Assembly: GCA_951802425.1 (NCBI GenBank) | Contig: OX637799.1 | Location: 930,001-994,000 of the forward strand | Source: Clavaria fumosa | Lineage: Eukaryota > Basidiomycota > Agaricomycetes > Agaricales > Clavariaceae | Length of the DNA: 64,000 nucleotides | Direction: 5' to 3' | Shown here: positions 1 to 11,033 of the stretch, one piece after another | How the letters are laid out: each line of letters starts with the position of its first letter | Numbering within the stretch: position 1 is the stretch's first letter | Position numbers and translations under genes: made by a program | The notes under the pieces: model-generated | What the model was told of the DNA's origin: nothing | Database searches by the model: none | Seen by the model: only the letters and a program-made list of their open reading frames with translations

Positions 1-1830
1 ATCGGGAACTGGGTGGGGGTGGAGTGGGGCAGCATGCTTGGTATGGTCAGGCATCATCTGCTGGCATGTCTCACACCCCTGGGCATACCAATCCGCATCT
101 TTCACCATGTCTGGCCACCAATAACCCTTCACTAGTGCTGCTCTCAACTTCCAGGGCCCAGGGTGTCCAGCAGCAGGGAGGTCATGCTCAAATTTGAGGA
201 CAGCCTCACGAGCTCCTAGGGGGACCCAAGTGACTATCCCCTTTTGCCAGAGTCCAGCACGATCTCACGTCCACCCATCATCAGGCTCCTCCAGCTTCTG
301 TATGTGTACCGTGCTATTTTTCTGGAGTAGTGTCTCCATTTCCAATGTGAATGACACACGAACTTCCATTTCTGGAAAAACCTGCACTGGTGCATCCTCC
401 TCCACCATCTCTCCATAGTCTGGTCTCCAGGAGAGTGCATCCGCCTTTGTGTTTGACTTGCCAGTGTGATATTTTATCTCAAAGTCAAAGCACTGGAGCT
501 CCCCAACCCAATGGACCTGTCTTGGTTTCAACTTCTGGGGCTTCCAGAAGTACTGGAGGTTTGCATGGTCTGTCCAGATCTCAATCATCTCATCTGCTCC
601 AATGAGGTATGCCTGCCACTTGTGAAGTGCCTGAATCACAGCTAAGAACTCCTTGTCATACACATTGTAGTTCTTCTCAGCTGCAGTGAGGGCCTTGGAG
701 ATGTAATCCATGACTCTCCAGGTCTCATCCATCTGCTGCTGTGAAAGGACTCCACTGGTCACCAAGTTACTCACATCTGTCTCTACCTTCCATCTCCCTT
801 TATTTTGTGGCAGAGCCAAGACTGGGGCTGATACAAGTGCCAGGCAAAGATCTTGGAAGGCTGCTTCCTCCTCCTCCTCCCATTTCCATGGGACCTTCCC
901 AGTCAGCTGGAATAGCAGTTTAGCATGAGCAGAGAGGTTCAGGATGTGCTGACGGAGGTAGTTTAGCATCCCATTGAACCTCCAGACCTCTTTCACATTC
1001 CTTGGTTGTGGCCAGTTATGGATTGCCACGCCTTTAGCTGGGTCATGCTCCAAACAGTTGTGGGAGATCTTCATCCCAAGGAACAGGATCTCATCCTTCT
1101 CAAACTCACACTTGCTGAGTCTGAGACACAGCCCATTCTCCCTGAACTTCCACAGGACCTGATCCATCCAGTACCAATGTGTTGCCAAATCCTCTGCAAA
1201 CACAAACACATCATCCACATAAGCCCAGACATGTCCTCCTGCAATCTCCTCCCTCAACACATGATTCATGAAGTGCTGGAAGGTGGCAGGTGCATTCTGC
1301 AGTCCAAACCACATGACAGCTGGTTTGAAGAGTCCACAGGGTGTCAGGAAGGCACAGCGGTGCTGGTGCTCAGGCCAGACCTGCATAGATGGGAAACCTC
1401 CCTTTGCATCAATCTTAGAGTAGATTGACGCTCCTTTAAGCACACCCACTGTGTCTCAGATGGGGGAGGGGGTACTTGTCCTTGATCAGGTGCGCATTCA
1501 GCCTCGAGTAGTTGATAATCAGCTGCAGCTTGTCCTTCTCATGTTTGAAGAAGAAGGGGCTGGCATACGGGGATTTTGAGGGCCAGATTTGTCCAGAAGC
1601 AAGCTGCTCATCCACCCAACAGTTCATCTCCACCATCTCCTCCCTTGTCAGTGAGTATAGCTTGGAGGAGAGGTGCTCAGGGTCCTTTTTGAACTCAATC
1701 TTAATATTGAAGTCCAGTTGGGAGTGGGGAAGTTCATCCCACTCTGCTTCACTAAAAACTGAAGGGTAGCAGCTGGGCTAGAGTTGGGAAAATGGGTGTC
1801 CGGAATACTCATGGATGCAAGGGTACTCAT
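1..1830 (-). pseudogene. Family B pol: RT, RNase H and start of integrase (broken)
   Basis: Read on the minus strand, the RT palm lies at about 1449-1140, with the catalytic YVDD intact (AYVDDVFVF near 1215-1255). It is followed by the connection and RNase H domains (TDVSNLVTSGVLSQ; VYDKEFLAV; WTDHANLQYF). Beyond about 265 the frame shifts into an integrase zinc-binding domain with a CETC pair close to position 80. The RT N-terminus (DEQLASGQIWPSKSPYASPF) is in a separate frame at 1636-1436. The frameshifts make this a pseudogene. Its protein is close to the pol of the A elements but clearly a different family. Confidence 0.85.
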
Positions 1831-1926
1831 TTTCAGTGGTGCAGGGGGTAGCAGGGACAGAGAACATGGTGGGGGGCAGTGGGTAAGGCTCAGCTCTGCC
1901 TTCTTCCAGTTGATGTCAGGGTTGTG

Positions 1927-2298
1927 TCACTTGAGCCAGTCATGCCCAAGGATGACCATGTGAGACTGGGTCTTTCCCAGCAGAAAGTGGATCTGCTCCT
2001 GGTGGTCACCAACCCTCACCAGCAAGTCTATCCCATACCAGACCTTTCCATTTCTGTTCTGTGTCCCATCCACATTGTACATCGTGATTGGGTGCTGCAG
2101 GGGAGATGGCTCTAGTCCCACTTTTTTCACCCACTCCAAGTCCATGAAGCAGTTGGTGCTCCCTGAGTCAACAAGGGCCTTTGTCATGGCCAACTTGCCA
2201 GTGCTGAGAGCCTCCAAGTGCACCTGGATGGCTAGCTCTTGTGGCATGCATTTCCCCACTTCTGGCTGCACCACAGCTAGGTGCTCTGCCAGTCTCAC
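1927..2298 (-). pseudogene. Family B retropepsin-like protease, cut by A1
   Basis: The frame encodes an aspartic protease of the retroviral type. The active site ALVDSGSTNCFMDLEW lies near 2190-2130, the flap/core follows, and ILGHDWL lies close to the 1927 end. Its upstream (N-terminal) end is cut at 2298, exactly where the A1 LTR begins, and the missing upstream sequence resumes at 7948. The catalytic DSG is intact. The open frame is kept here, but the gene as a whole is destroyed by the insertion. Confidence 0.85.
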
Positions 2299-2857
2299 TG
2301 TCAGGATAGCTTACATAAGCCACCATTACCAAACTCCAGAGTGTGTCAGAGACCAGTGATGAGGGACAAATATGAGAGCACATGACTACCCACAACCTTT
2401 ACCATGCACTCGCAACCTTGTGCTGGTTCCTATGAGTCCACTATAAGCACCCAGCACGTGCCCCCACCCACATTTTCTGGTGTTTCCCACACTTTGCAAT
2501 TCGTGATGGAGGCGGATCCACAACAGTGGAGCTGACAGTTGCCATCAACTAATCTACCCTAAACGGGCCTAATTGAGGTCTCCCCTTGGGGAGCTAAGCC
2601 TGTGCCAAGCATTCGCCCTGTCACCTTCCCTTGTTCATACCTCACTGTCACCTTCCTCATTTAGTATCCCCTTCTCCCTAATTGACCTCCCCTTCTCCTC
2701 ATGACTCAAACTGCACAGCCTCATTTCTTTATTTATGACTCATGCTCTACACAGCCCCCTCTCCTTGTATATATAGAACCCATGTAATAGGTGTAGTCCC
2801 TTATGTTGAAATCGAGTTACTTCCCCCCACACTTTCTGTGAGGACCTCAGACTGACA
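2299..2857 (+). repeat. A1 5' LTR
   Basis: 559 bp, TGTCAGGA...ACTGACA. It carries a TATA-like tatatatagaa at about 2768-2778. Compared with the 3' LTR it is about 20 bp longer, with a block near 2393-2414 that the 3' LTR lacks. Confidence 0.95.
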
Positions 2858-2865
2858 CAATTTCA

Positions 2866-4327
2866 ATGTCCACCCCCAGCTACCTTGACCCTGTTCACCC
2901 TGGTTGGCCTAGCTTTCTTCCTATCCCCCTGCCCATCATGTGCAACAGAATGACAAGAGAACTCACTCTGGCATATCTGACACATAATGACAACATCACA
3001 GATGAGTGGCTCACCACCATACTGGACTTTGGAGAAGACGAATACTGGGTTAGGTATTTTGATAGCCACATGAGAACTGAATTCTACCTGGACACCCCTA
3101 CAGAATCCAACTACTCGGAGACAGAGACTGCGGTACTGAGACCGCGAGAGCTACGACCATTTGAGCTTTGGATTATTGAGGAGGAAAGAAGGTTAGCCCC
3201 CTACTTCGTGAGGCTATATGCACAGGAACAGAGCAGACAAGAGGAGAGGTTGAGGGAAGCACTGAGAGCAGCCCTACCTGACTCTGTGACCTCAGGAATG
3301 AGATCGCCAGCCCACAGCACCATCGACATTAACCTCAATGACCTCAAGGAATACATGAACTCCAACAATGACAAGCCGGAACCCAAACCAATGCACATTT
3401 ACTGCCGCCTGAGCCCGAGCCCAAAATGGCTGACCCTGTCCCTGCAGCCCAAATGCCGAGGCTGGACCTAGCCATTGCCCCTTTTGACAGCAATAAGAAG
3501 AATTTCCAGACCTTTCTCAGGTCCCTCCAACTACAGTTCCTGGGAAATCAGGGACTCTATGCCAGTGATCTGAACAAGATCCTCTTTGCCTTGAGCAAGA
3601 TCACTGGAGATGGTTTTGCCACGGAGTGGGTGAATATGAGAGCAGATGAGATTTTGAATGTGGGAATAGCAGGAACTTGGGAGGACTTTGTTGCAGACCT
3701 GAGGCAGGCCTTCGACAACCCCAACATCACTGTGACCGCCCTGGGCAGCATCACAAAGTTAAAGCAGGGTCCACTGGAAGCTGCTGAGTTCTTTGCACAA
3801 TTCAAGACATTGATGCGAAAGGCTGATTTGGGCCTGGGTGGAGACTCTGATATCCTGGTGCACTGGTTAGAACTGAACCTCAACCAGAGGTTGACAACTC
3901 GAGTCTACAGCATCAACCCGATGCCCACTATGTATGCTGAATGGAAGGCATTGGTCGAGTGGTTGGATGCCCAACAAAGGAGACTCGACACCATCGTATG
4001 AGAGCAGAATGCGGGTTGACCCACCCCACCCCAGTTCCAGCAACCGCGACCACTCCCCGCTCCCCCATGCTACCCAAACCCGAACCCCCCACGACCCTTA
4101 CCTTGCTTCCCTCCGCCCTGCAGCAGCCACAACGTGCCCCTGCTCCGCAGATCATGCCCTGTCCCACTGGTGCTGGTGACCAGATGATCGTGGACCAGAC
4201 ACGAGCCCCTGCTGCTGAGTGTCAATGCTTCCGTTGTGGCCAGGTTGGTCACATCGCCTGCAACTGTCACCCTGCTACTGCTACCCCAAGACCCGCAACT
4301 ACAACAATGCCTTCTGGCTCATTCTGA
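2866..4327 (+). pseudogene. A1 gag, frameshifted
   Basis: The coding region lies in three overlapping frames. A 201-codon leader frame (2866-3471) is acidic and charged. The capsid-like frame (3426-4001) has the block LDLAIAPFDSNKKNFQTFL near its start, shared with the other gag genes in this window. A third frame (about 3941-4327) ends in a CCHC zinc knuckle, CFRCGQVGHIACNC, at about 4230-4270. Gag forms the particle and the knuckle binds RNA. In a live copy these parts should be one frame, so at least two frameshifts are present. Confidence 0.85.
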
Positions 4328-4339
4328 ACAACCATCTCT

Positions 4340-7300
4340 CAGACACTGCAACTATTCCTGACTGGCCTTCACTCTACCCAACAGACTTCAGCGAAGCTAA
4401 GTGGGATGAACTACCCAAACCACAACCTGACTCCAACATCAAAATTGAGTTTCATGAGGATCCAGGCCACTTATCTTCTAAGCTCTACTCACTGACGAGG
4501 GAAGAGATGATTGAGATGAACTGATGGATTGATGAGCAGCTGGCTTCAGGGAGGATTAGGCCCTCCAAATCTCCCTATGCCAGTCTGTTCTTCTTTAAAC
4601 GAGAAAAGGATAAGCTGCAGCACATCATTGACTACTTGCGACTTAATTCATTCTTGATCAAGGACAAGTCTCTGCTACCACACATTCACAACTGTGTAGA
4701 CAAGCTTCGTGGAGCGAACATCTTCTCCAAGATCGATGTGAAGGGGGGTTTCCCATCAATGAGGCTTGTGGGAGGGTCATCAAGAAAGATGCACTTTCTT
4801 GACTTTGCAAGGTTTATTCAAACCTATGGTGATGTGGTTTGGGCTCCAAAACACTCCCGCAACTTTCCAGAGGTTTATGAACCACATCCTCAGGGAAGAA
4901 ATTGCTGGCAGACATGTACTCACATATATCAATGATGTCATCATATTCACTGATGACCCTGCGACCCACCATTACTGGATGGACCATGTGCTGCAGAGGT
5001 TTGGTGACAATGGGCTGTGTCTGCGACTGAGTAAGTGTGAGTTTGAGAAGGCAGAAGTGTTCTACTTGGGACTCAGACTCTCTCATAACCGACTCAAACA
5101 CGACCCAGCCAAGGCACAGGCCATACAGGACTGGCCGACCCCTTGAAATATCAAAGAACTTCAACGTTTCCTGGGAATGATCAACCACCTGCAGCATTTC
5201 ATCCCTAATCTGTCCTCAAGAGCCAAGCCCCTGTTCAGGCTCACTGGCAATGTTCCTTGGTGCTGGCAAACCGAACAAGTCGCAGTGTTCCTGGACCTGA
5301 AAAGAGCACTTGTCTCTGCCCCAGTTCTCACTCTACCCCAAGACTCAGGCAAGTGGAAGGTAGAAACAGATGCAAGTAACCTCGCAACAGGTGGAGTCCT
5401 TTCCCAGCTGCAGACTGATGGCACTTGGACAAGTCACAGTGTTCCTGGACCTGAAAAGAGCACTTGTCTCTGCCCCAGTTCTTGCTCTACCCCCAAGACT
5501 TGGGCAAGTGGAAGGTAGAAACAGATGCGAGTAACCTCGCAACAGGCGGAGTCCTTTCCCAGCTGCAGACTGATGGCACTTGGAGACTGGTCAACTACAT
5601 CTCCCAGGCTCTCACCACAGCTGAGAAAAACTATGATGTTTATGATAAAGAGTTCCTTGCAGTCATCAGAGTGCTAAGAGAGTGGAGGGCATATCTCTTA
5701 GGAATGGAAGAAACTTTCGAAATCTGGACTGACCATGCCAACCTTCAATATTTCAGGAACCCACAGAAATTGAAGCCACGACAAATATGCTGGTACGGAG
5801 AGCTCCAAAGCTTCGACTTCAAGATCAAGTATTGAACTGGCAAAAGTAATACCAAGGCTGATGCCTTATCTCGAAGACCAGACTATGGAGATGCTGCCGA
5901 AGAAGATGCCCCTGTCCAGATATTTCCCTCCAAGGTGGACTTATGCACCAGCTTCACCTCTGAGATGGAGACGCTCCTCCAGAAAAAGAGTGCAGAACAT
6001 GTCACCAAGCCCAAGGAACTTGACGACAGCTGGACACGAGACCACCTTGGGCTATGGTGGAAGAATAACACCATGTGGATACCCCCGACTGTATGTGAGG
6101 TGGTGCTCAACTACGAACACGATCTCCCCATCGCGGGACACCCCAGAGCTAAGAAAATGAAGACTGTGGTGCTCAGTCCTATTGGTGGACCAAAATGGTG
6201 AAAGACATAGAGCGGTACATAGCGGGATGTGAGGGCTGCCAGAGGACCAAACCTGATCAGACCAAATGCGCTGCCCCTCTGTATCCACACCCAGTGCCTA
6301 ATGGTCCATGGTGGGTGATCAGCTGGGATATAGTGGGACTGCTACCTCAATCCTGCAGGTTTGACTCCATCCTTGTGATCATTGACAAATTCACCAAGCA
6401 GACACTCATTGAAGCAATAGGGTTCGATCTAATGAGTCTAGGAGTGGTGAGGATCCTATGCAACCGAGTATTTCGCAACCATGGTATCCCCCAGAAGGTT
6501 GTCAGTGATCATGGACCCCAAATCGTCTCATGATTCATGAAAGAGTTTTACTGCATGATTGGAATAAAGGCCAACCCAAGTACCACCTTTCACCCCCAAA
6601 CAGATGGGCAAACCAAGTGGGTGAATCAGGAGATCGAGACTTACCTGCGAGGATACATGGACCATCTCCAGGATGATTGGGCCAAGTGGCTGAGCACTGC
6701 AGAGTTTGTGCTGAATAACCAAGAACACTCCTCAATGGGTTACACCCCCTTCTTCTTGGATTACAGGCAGCATCCTTGGAATGGAGGTATCCACCCCTGG
6801 ACAGAGGTGAACCCAGCTGCAGATGAGTGGATGGCAAAGTTGGAAGAGTCACAGCAAGCTGCCAAGGAAGCTATGGAAAAGGCCACTTTGGCAATGAAGA
6901 AAAGTTATGACAGTGGGAAACGACCCAGCCAAGAGTATGAGAAGGGCAGTCTCATGTGGTTAGACACACAAAACCTGAAGATGGACTGCCCAAACAAGAA
7001 ACTCGACAACAAGCATGCTGGCCCTTTCACTATTGTGGAGAAAATAGGACCTGCTGCATACCGCCTCAAACTACCCCCAGCCTGGCGCATCCATGATGTC
7101 TTCAACAAGGCCCTATTGACCCCATATATCCCCCCTTCCTTTGCCTCTCAATCTCGACCCCTGCCCCCTCCCCCTACCATCAATGATGACCACCTAGAGT
7201 ATGATGTTGAGGAAATCCTGGATGTAAAGAAGGTGGGCCGAGGAGTAAAATACTTGGTGAAATGGCTAGGGTACCCTATCGAAGAGAACACCTGGGAACC

Positions 7301-7397
7301 CCATCAGAACCTCACCAATGTCACGACACTCCTCCACAACTTCTTCCTCAGGTACCCGGAGAAAGTGAAACTAGCCAGTCAAGATGCCCAGCCTTGA
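4340..7397 (+). pseudogene. A1 pol: RT, RNase H, integrase, chromodomain (no protease)
   Basis: The RT fragments run from about 4372 to 5146, with YIND in place of the usual YIDD at about 4925. RNase H follows (5464-5835) after a 154-bp duplication. Integrase follows, with the CEGC zinc pair near 6230, VIIDKFTK near 6380, VVSDHGPQ near 6505, and the third catalytic residue changed (TKWVNQE where other copies have TERVNQE, near 6615). The C-terminal chromodomain at about 7190-7380 (EYDVEEILDVKK; WEPHQNL) would steer integration to marked chromatin. TGA stops occur at 4522 and 6531, among others. There is no protease between gag and RT. Confidence 0.9.
5276..5583 (+). repeat. 154-bp tandem duplication inside A1 RNase H
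   Basis: The segment starting caagtcgcagtgttcctgg at 5276 is repeated from 5430. The period of 154 bp is not a multiple of three, so the duplication shifts the frame. The two copies differ at a few bases, so it is not brand new. Confidence 0.9.
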
Positions 7398-7408
7398 GGA
7401 GGGGGCCA
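7396..7408 (+). promoter_or_regulatory. A1 polypurine tract
   Basis: GAGGAGGGGGCCA lies directly against the 3' LTR, where plus-strand DNA synthesis of LTR retrotransposons is primed. The same tract occurs at 14381-14393 before the other A-type LTR. Confidence 0.85.
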
Positions 7409-7947
7409 TGTCAGGATCGCTTATGTAAGCCACCATTACCGAACTCCAGAGTGTGTCAGAGACCAGTGATGAGGGATGAATACGAGAGCATGTGAGTACC
7501 TGCAACCTTGTGCCAGCACCTATGAGTCCACTATAAGTGCCCATCATGTGCCCCCACCCATGTTTTCTGGTGTTTCCCATGCTTTGCAATTTGTGATGGA
7601 GGCAGATCCACAACAGTGGAACTGACAGTTTCCATCAACTAATCTACCCTAAATGGGCCTAATTGAGGTCTCCCCTCAGGGAGCTAAGCCTGTGCCAAGC
7701 ATTCACCCTGTCACCTTCCCTTGTTCGTACCTCACCATCACCTTCCTCATTTAGTATCCCCTTCTCCCTAATTGACCTCCCCTACTCCTCACGACTCAGA
7801 CTGCGCAGCCTCATTTCTTTACTTATGACTCATGCTCTGCACAGCCCCCTCTCCTTGTATACATAGAACCCATGTAATAGGTGTAGTCCCTTATGTTGAA
7901 ATCGAGTTACTTCCCCCCACACTTTCTGTGAGGACCTTGGACTGACA
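7409..7947 (+). repeat. A1 3' LTR
   Basis: 539 bp, same termini as the 5' LTR, and followed directly by the target duplication CTCAC. Confidence 0.95.
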
Positions 7948-8458
7948 CTCACTTCCTCCTTCACCTCAGCCCCAATTCAGGTATGTCTCCACTGCAAGAT
8001 AGTATATTGGGGTATACTTGCAGCAGGCACAGGGATGGAAAGGGGGCTGGCACAGTTCTTCTCCTCAGCAGGAGCCCTCCTCTCTCTCTCATATGGCTCC
8101 AGGCAGGCTCAGAGCTGTGCAATCTCTTTCTTGTATTCCTCCACCATTTGGGGCACACCTGATACTGCACAGGTTTGGGCCCTTGGGACCTGCAGACACA
8201 TATTGGGCAGGGGGCAGAATCGGACAGCATGGCCAGTCTGGTGGCATCGGAAACAACATCTCTTGGCAGCAGGGGCCCATCTCCATGTCCAGAGGTCACA
8301 AAAAGGTCATGCCAGGTCACAGTAGGGTCGTGGCAGGTTGTGCAGGGGTCACAATGGGTTGCAGTGACCATTCCACAAGTATCCCATCCAGTCACCTTTG
8401 CTGGGCATCAAGCCTTTCTGCCAGCACTTTCCATCCCCCATAGGTCTCTGGCATCAGG
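7948..8458 (-). pseudogene. Family B gag C-terminal remnant
   Basis: On the minus strand this matches the gag end of the plus-strand family B copy (9780-10340). It includes the zinc-knuckle region near 8280-8200 and the coding block that in the other copy reads MPETYGEW...LDAQQRQLDG. It is joined to the protease part across the A1 insertion. It stops at 8458 against an LTR, so the rest of gag is missing. Confidence 0.8.
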
Positions 8459-8747
8459 TGTTAGGATTGCTTATCTAAGCCATCCCAAAAAACAGGAGTT
8501 GTGGAGAAACTAGAGAAGATAGTTGGAAGGTCACATGACCTGTGGTGGAGGATTACGTAATCGAGAGATCACATGACTTGGGCTTGGGCATGTCACGTGA
8601 TCCAAGAGGTCCGAGCGTGGGAACACTGGCAAATGCTGAAGCTCTCGCTATATATACTATGTCATTTCCATTTTTGTACTCTTTTCCCCTTATCTTAGTA
8701 TTGTTGTCATGACCTTACCCCTAAGTTGTGTGAGACCCAGTCTGATA
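8459..8747 (+). repeat. Probable family B 5' LTR
   Basis: It starts TGTTAGGATTGCTTA, close to the A-type LTR start, has a tatatatac box near 8650 and ends near GTCTGATA, where the A-type LTR ends GACTGACA. The right edge is estimated by analogy, because no second copy exists in the window. Confidence 0.6.
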
Positions 8748-9315
8748 TAATACTAAGATCTGCCTGTCCGCCCTAGCCCCATGTCCTAACCTGGCTAGCC
8801 TGGACCCTTAATCTCAAACTGTGACACATTGTCACAGCTCAGCCCCTATCATCCTCTTCTTCTTTACCCTGCCTGCAGTGTGTAACAGAACTGCGCGAAA
8901 TTTTTACTGTGTGTAGATACACATGACCAGACCTGGAGGAAGTCTACTGTGACCCTCCCCAAGTGATACTGAGTGCCCAAGGCCCAGAACTTTATTTTAC
9001 AGCCACCATACCCCTCCCAGTGAATTGTGTAGTGTACAGGGCAAGGAAAGGCCCTCTACATAGTCTTTCTGTAGTTTCCTGGTCCAGTGGACAGGGCCCT
9101 TGTTCTGTAACCATTGTCAGAAGGGCGTACAGGCAACTCATTAAGAGTTGTGGAGTGACCACCTGGGACACCATTTGGGCCCCATGCTAGCAATAGTTTC
9201 ATAGAATAAGAGTTCTATAGGTACATAAGTACCTAGAAGAGCAGCCTGAGAGGACAGGACTGTTAAGAGATTGAAGAAATCCTGAGTGCCGAAGGCCTGG
9301 AATTTTATTTTACAG
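8748..9315 (+). other. Element leader with an inserted or duplicated ~313-bp segment
   Basis: The first part resembles the leader that follows the A1 5' LTR. Then a 34-bp sequence at 8969-9002 recurs at 9282-9315 with 30 of 34 bases the same. The second copy abuts the start of the gag homology. Between them lies TGGTCCAGTGG (about 9080-9090), which fits a polymerase III box A, but I find no convincing box B. It may be a tRNA-derived SINE with long target repeats or a simple tandem duplication. Confidence 0.45.
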
Positions 9316-10332
9316 TGCTATAGAATGCTGGACCTAGCTGTTGCCCCCTTTGATGGGCAGAAAAGGAACTTCTGTACATTCCTCCAATCCCTTTGCCTCC
9401 TGTTTATGGTGAACTCGACTACCTATGCTGTGGACCTGGTGAAGGTCCTCTTTGCTCTGAGCAAAATTGTTGGAGATGGATTCACTGCAGAATGGGCAAA
9501 TATGAAGGCGGAAGAGATCCTGGGTAGTGGTGAGGCCGGAACCTGGGCAGAGTTTGTGGAGGAGATGAAGCGAGTGTTCGATGACCCAAACGACTGTGCA
9601 ACAGCCCTTGCAGATATTGCGGGGTTGAAACAGGGTGCCATGACAGCACCAGAGTTCTTTGTGAGGTTTGAGACACTGGTCTGTCAAGCAGAGTTGAGTG
9701 CAGAGGAGGACTCAGGAGTCCTAGTCCATTGGCTGGAGTTGAACCTGAGTAGGAGGTTGGTGGAGAGAATCTATGGTGTCTCCCCAATGCCAGAGACTTA
9801 TGGAGAATGGAGGATGCTGGCAGAAAGACTTGATGCCCAGCAAAGACAACTAGATGGGATACTCATGGAACGGATACCACGACCCATCGCAACCTCTGCG
9901 CGACCTTTCGCGACCCCTGCGCAACCTTTCGCAACCTCTGCGAGACTCGCAGCGACCCTACCGCGACCTGGTGCGACCTTTCCACGGCCTCTGGATGCAG
10001 CCATGGCCCAAGGATGGGCCCCTGCTGATGAGAGATGTTGTTTCCGATGCCACCAGACTGGCCATGCTGTCCGATTCTGCCCCCTGCCCGATACACATCT
10101 GCAGGTCCCAAGGGCCCAAACCTGTGCAGTACCATGTGCCCCCCAAATGGCAGAGGGATATGAGAAAGAGATTGCATGGCTCCAAGCCTGCATAGAGCTG
10201 TATGAGAGAGAGAGGAGGACTCCCACTGGGGAGAAGAACTGTGCCAGCCCCTTTCTGTCCCTGTGCCTGCTGCAAGTATACCCTGATATACTATCTTGCA
10301 GTGGAGACATACCCAAATTGGGGCTGAGGTGA
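9286..10332 (+). pseudogene. Family B gag (open, but N-terminus replaced)
   Basis: A 348-codon open frame. Homology to other gag proteins starts at MLDLAVAPFDGQKRNF (9325), and the 13 codons before it come from the 34-bp repeat. The capsid-like region runs to LDAQQRQLDG, then a stretch of short repeats rich in Pro, Phe, Ala, Thr and Ser (about 9890-10000), then a CCHC knuckle CFRCHQTGHAVRFC near 10037-10080. It ends in TGA before the protease. It is intact as an ORF but probably not functional, since the element is a mosaic. Confidence 0.75.
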
Positions 10333-10415
10333 AGGAGGAAGTGAGGCTGGCAGAGAGCCCAACCATGGTGCAGCCAGAAGTGGGGAAACATGTGCCATGA
10401 GAGCTAACCATCCAG

Positions 10416-11033
10416 GTGCACTTGGAGGCTCTCAGCACTGGCAAGGGGGCTACAACAAAGGCCCTTGTTGACTCAGGATGCACCAGCTGCTTCATGGACT
10501 TGGAGTGGGCAAGAAGAGCAGGACTGGAACCATCTCCCCCACTGAACCCAATCACGATGTACAATGTGGATGGGTCACAAAATAGAGAGGGTAAAATCCG
10601 GTATGGAATCAAGCTGCTGGTGATGATGGGTGACCATCATGAACAGATCCACTTCCTGCTAGGGAAGATCCAAACCCACAAGGTCATCCTTGGGCATGAC
10701 TGGCTCAAGCAACACAACCCTGACATTGACTGGAAGAAGGCAGAGCTGAGCCTTACCCACTGCCCCCCACAGTGTTCCACATCCCCTCGAGCCCCTGCAC
10801 CCCCAAAAATGAGTACCCTCACATCCGCAAGTATTCCGGACACCCATTTTCCCAACTCTGGCCCTACCCCCGACTGGCCCAGCCACTACCCTTCAGTTTT
10901 TAGTGAAGCAAAGTGGGATGAACATCCCTGCTCCTGACCAGACTTTGATATTAAGATCAAGTTCAAAAAGGACCCTGAGCACCTCTCTTCCAAGCTATAC
11001 TCACTGACGAGGGAGGAGATGGTGGAGATGAAC
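10416..11033 (+). pseudogene. Family B protease and pol linker, truncated at the junction
   Basis: A retropepsin-like protease with active-site region LVDSGCTSCFMDLEW near 10468-10510 and VILGHDWL near 10683-10707. It is followed by the linker to RT (DWPSHYPSVFSEAKWDE). It ends with the block SLTREEMVEMN, after which the sequence jumps to an A-type protease instead of continuing into RT. Confidence 0.8.

Larger units (their letters stand above)
2299..7947 (+). mobile_element. Element A1: complete but dead Ty3/gypsy chromovirus
   Basis: This 5.65-kb element has both LTRs, each starting TGTCAGGAT and ending GACTGACA. It is flanked by a perfect 5-bp target duplication, CTCAC, at 2294-2298 and 7948-7952. 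Order inside: leader ORF, gag with a zinc knuckle, RT, RNase H, integrase with a C-terminal chromodomain, polypurine tract. It is defective. The protease is deleted between the zinc knuckle and RT (near 4325-4345), the RT site reads YIND, the integrase catalytic glutamate is replaced by lysine, and several stop codons and a 154-bp tandem duplication break pol. Confidence 0.95.
1..8458 (-). mobile_element. Family B Ty3/gypsy chromovirus remnant, split by element A1
   Basis: This is an old minus-strand LTR retrotransposon, present as 1-2298 and 7948-8458 and separated by the A1 insertion. Reading right to left it holds the end of gag, protease, reverse transcriptase, RNase H and the start of integrase, which runs off the left edge of the window. 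Joining 2298 to 7953 restores the same order of sequence found uninterrupted in the plus-strand copy near 10300-10430. The gag end stops abruptly at 8458, where the LTR of the next element begins. No LTR of this copy is seen. Confidence 0.85.

Noticed and set aside
9070..9140. A tRNA gene
   Set aside because: A box A match and an anticodon-like loop are present, but there is no box B, no acceptor stem pairing and no CCA-end context.
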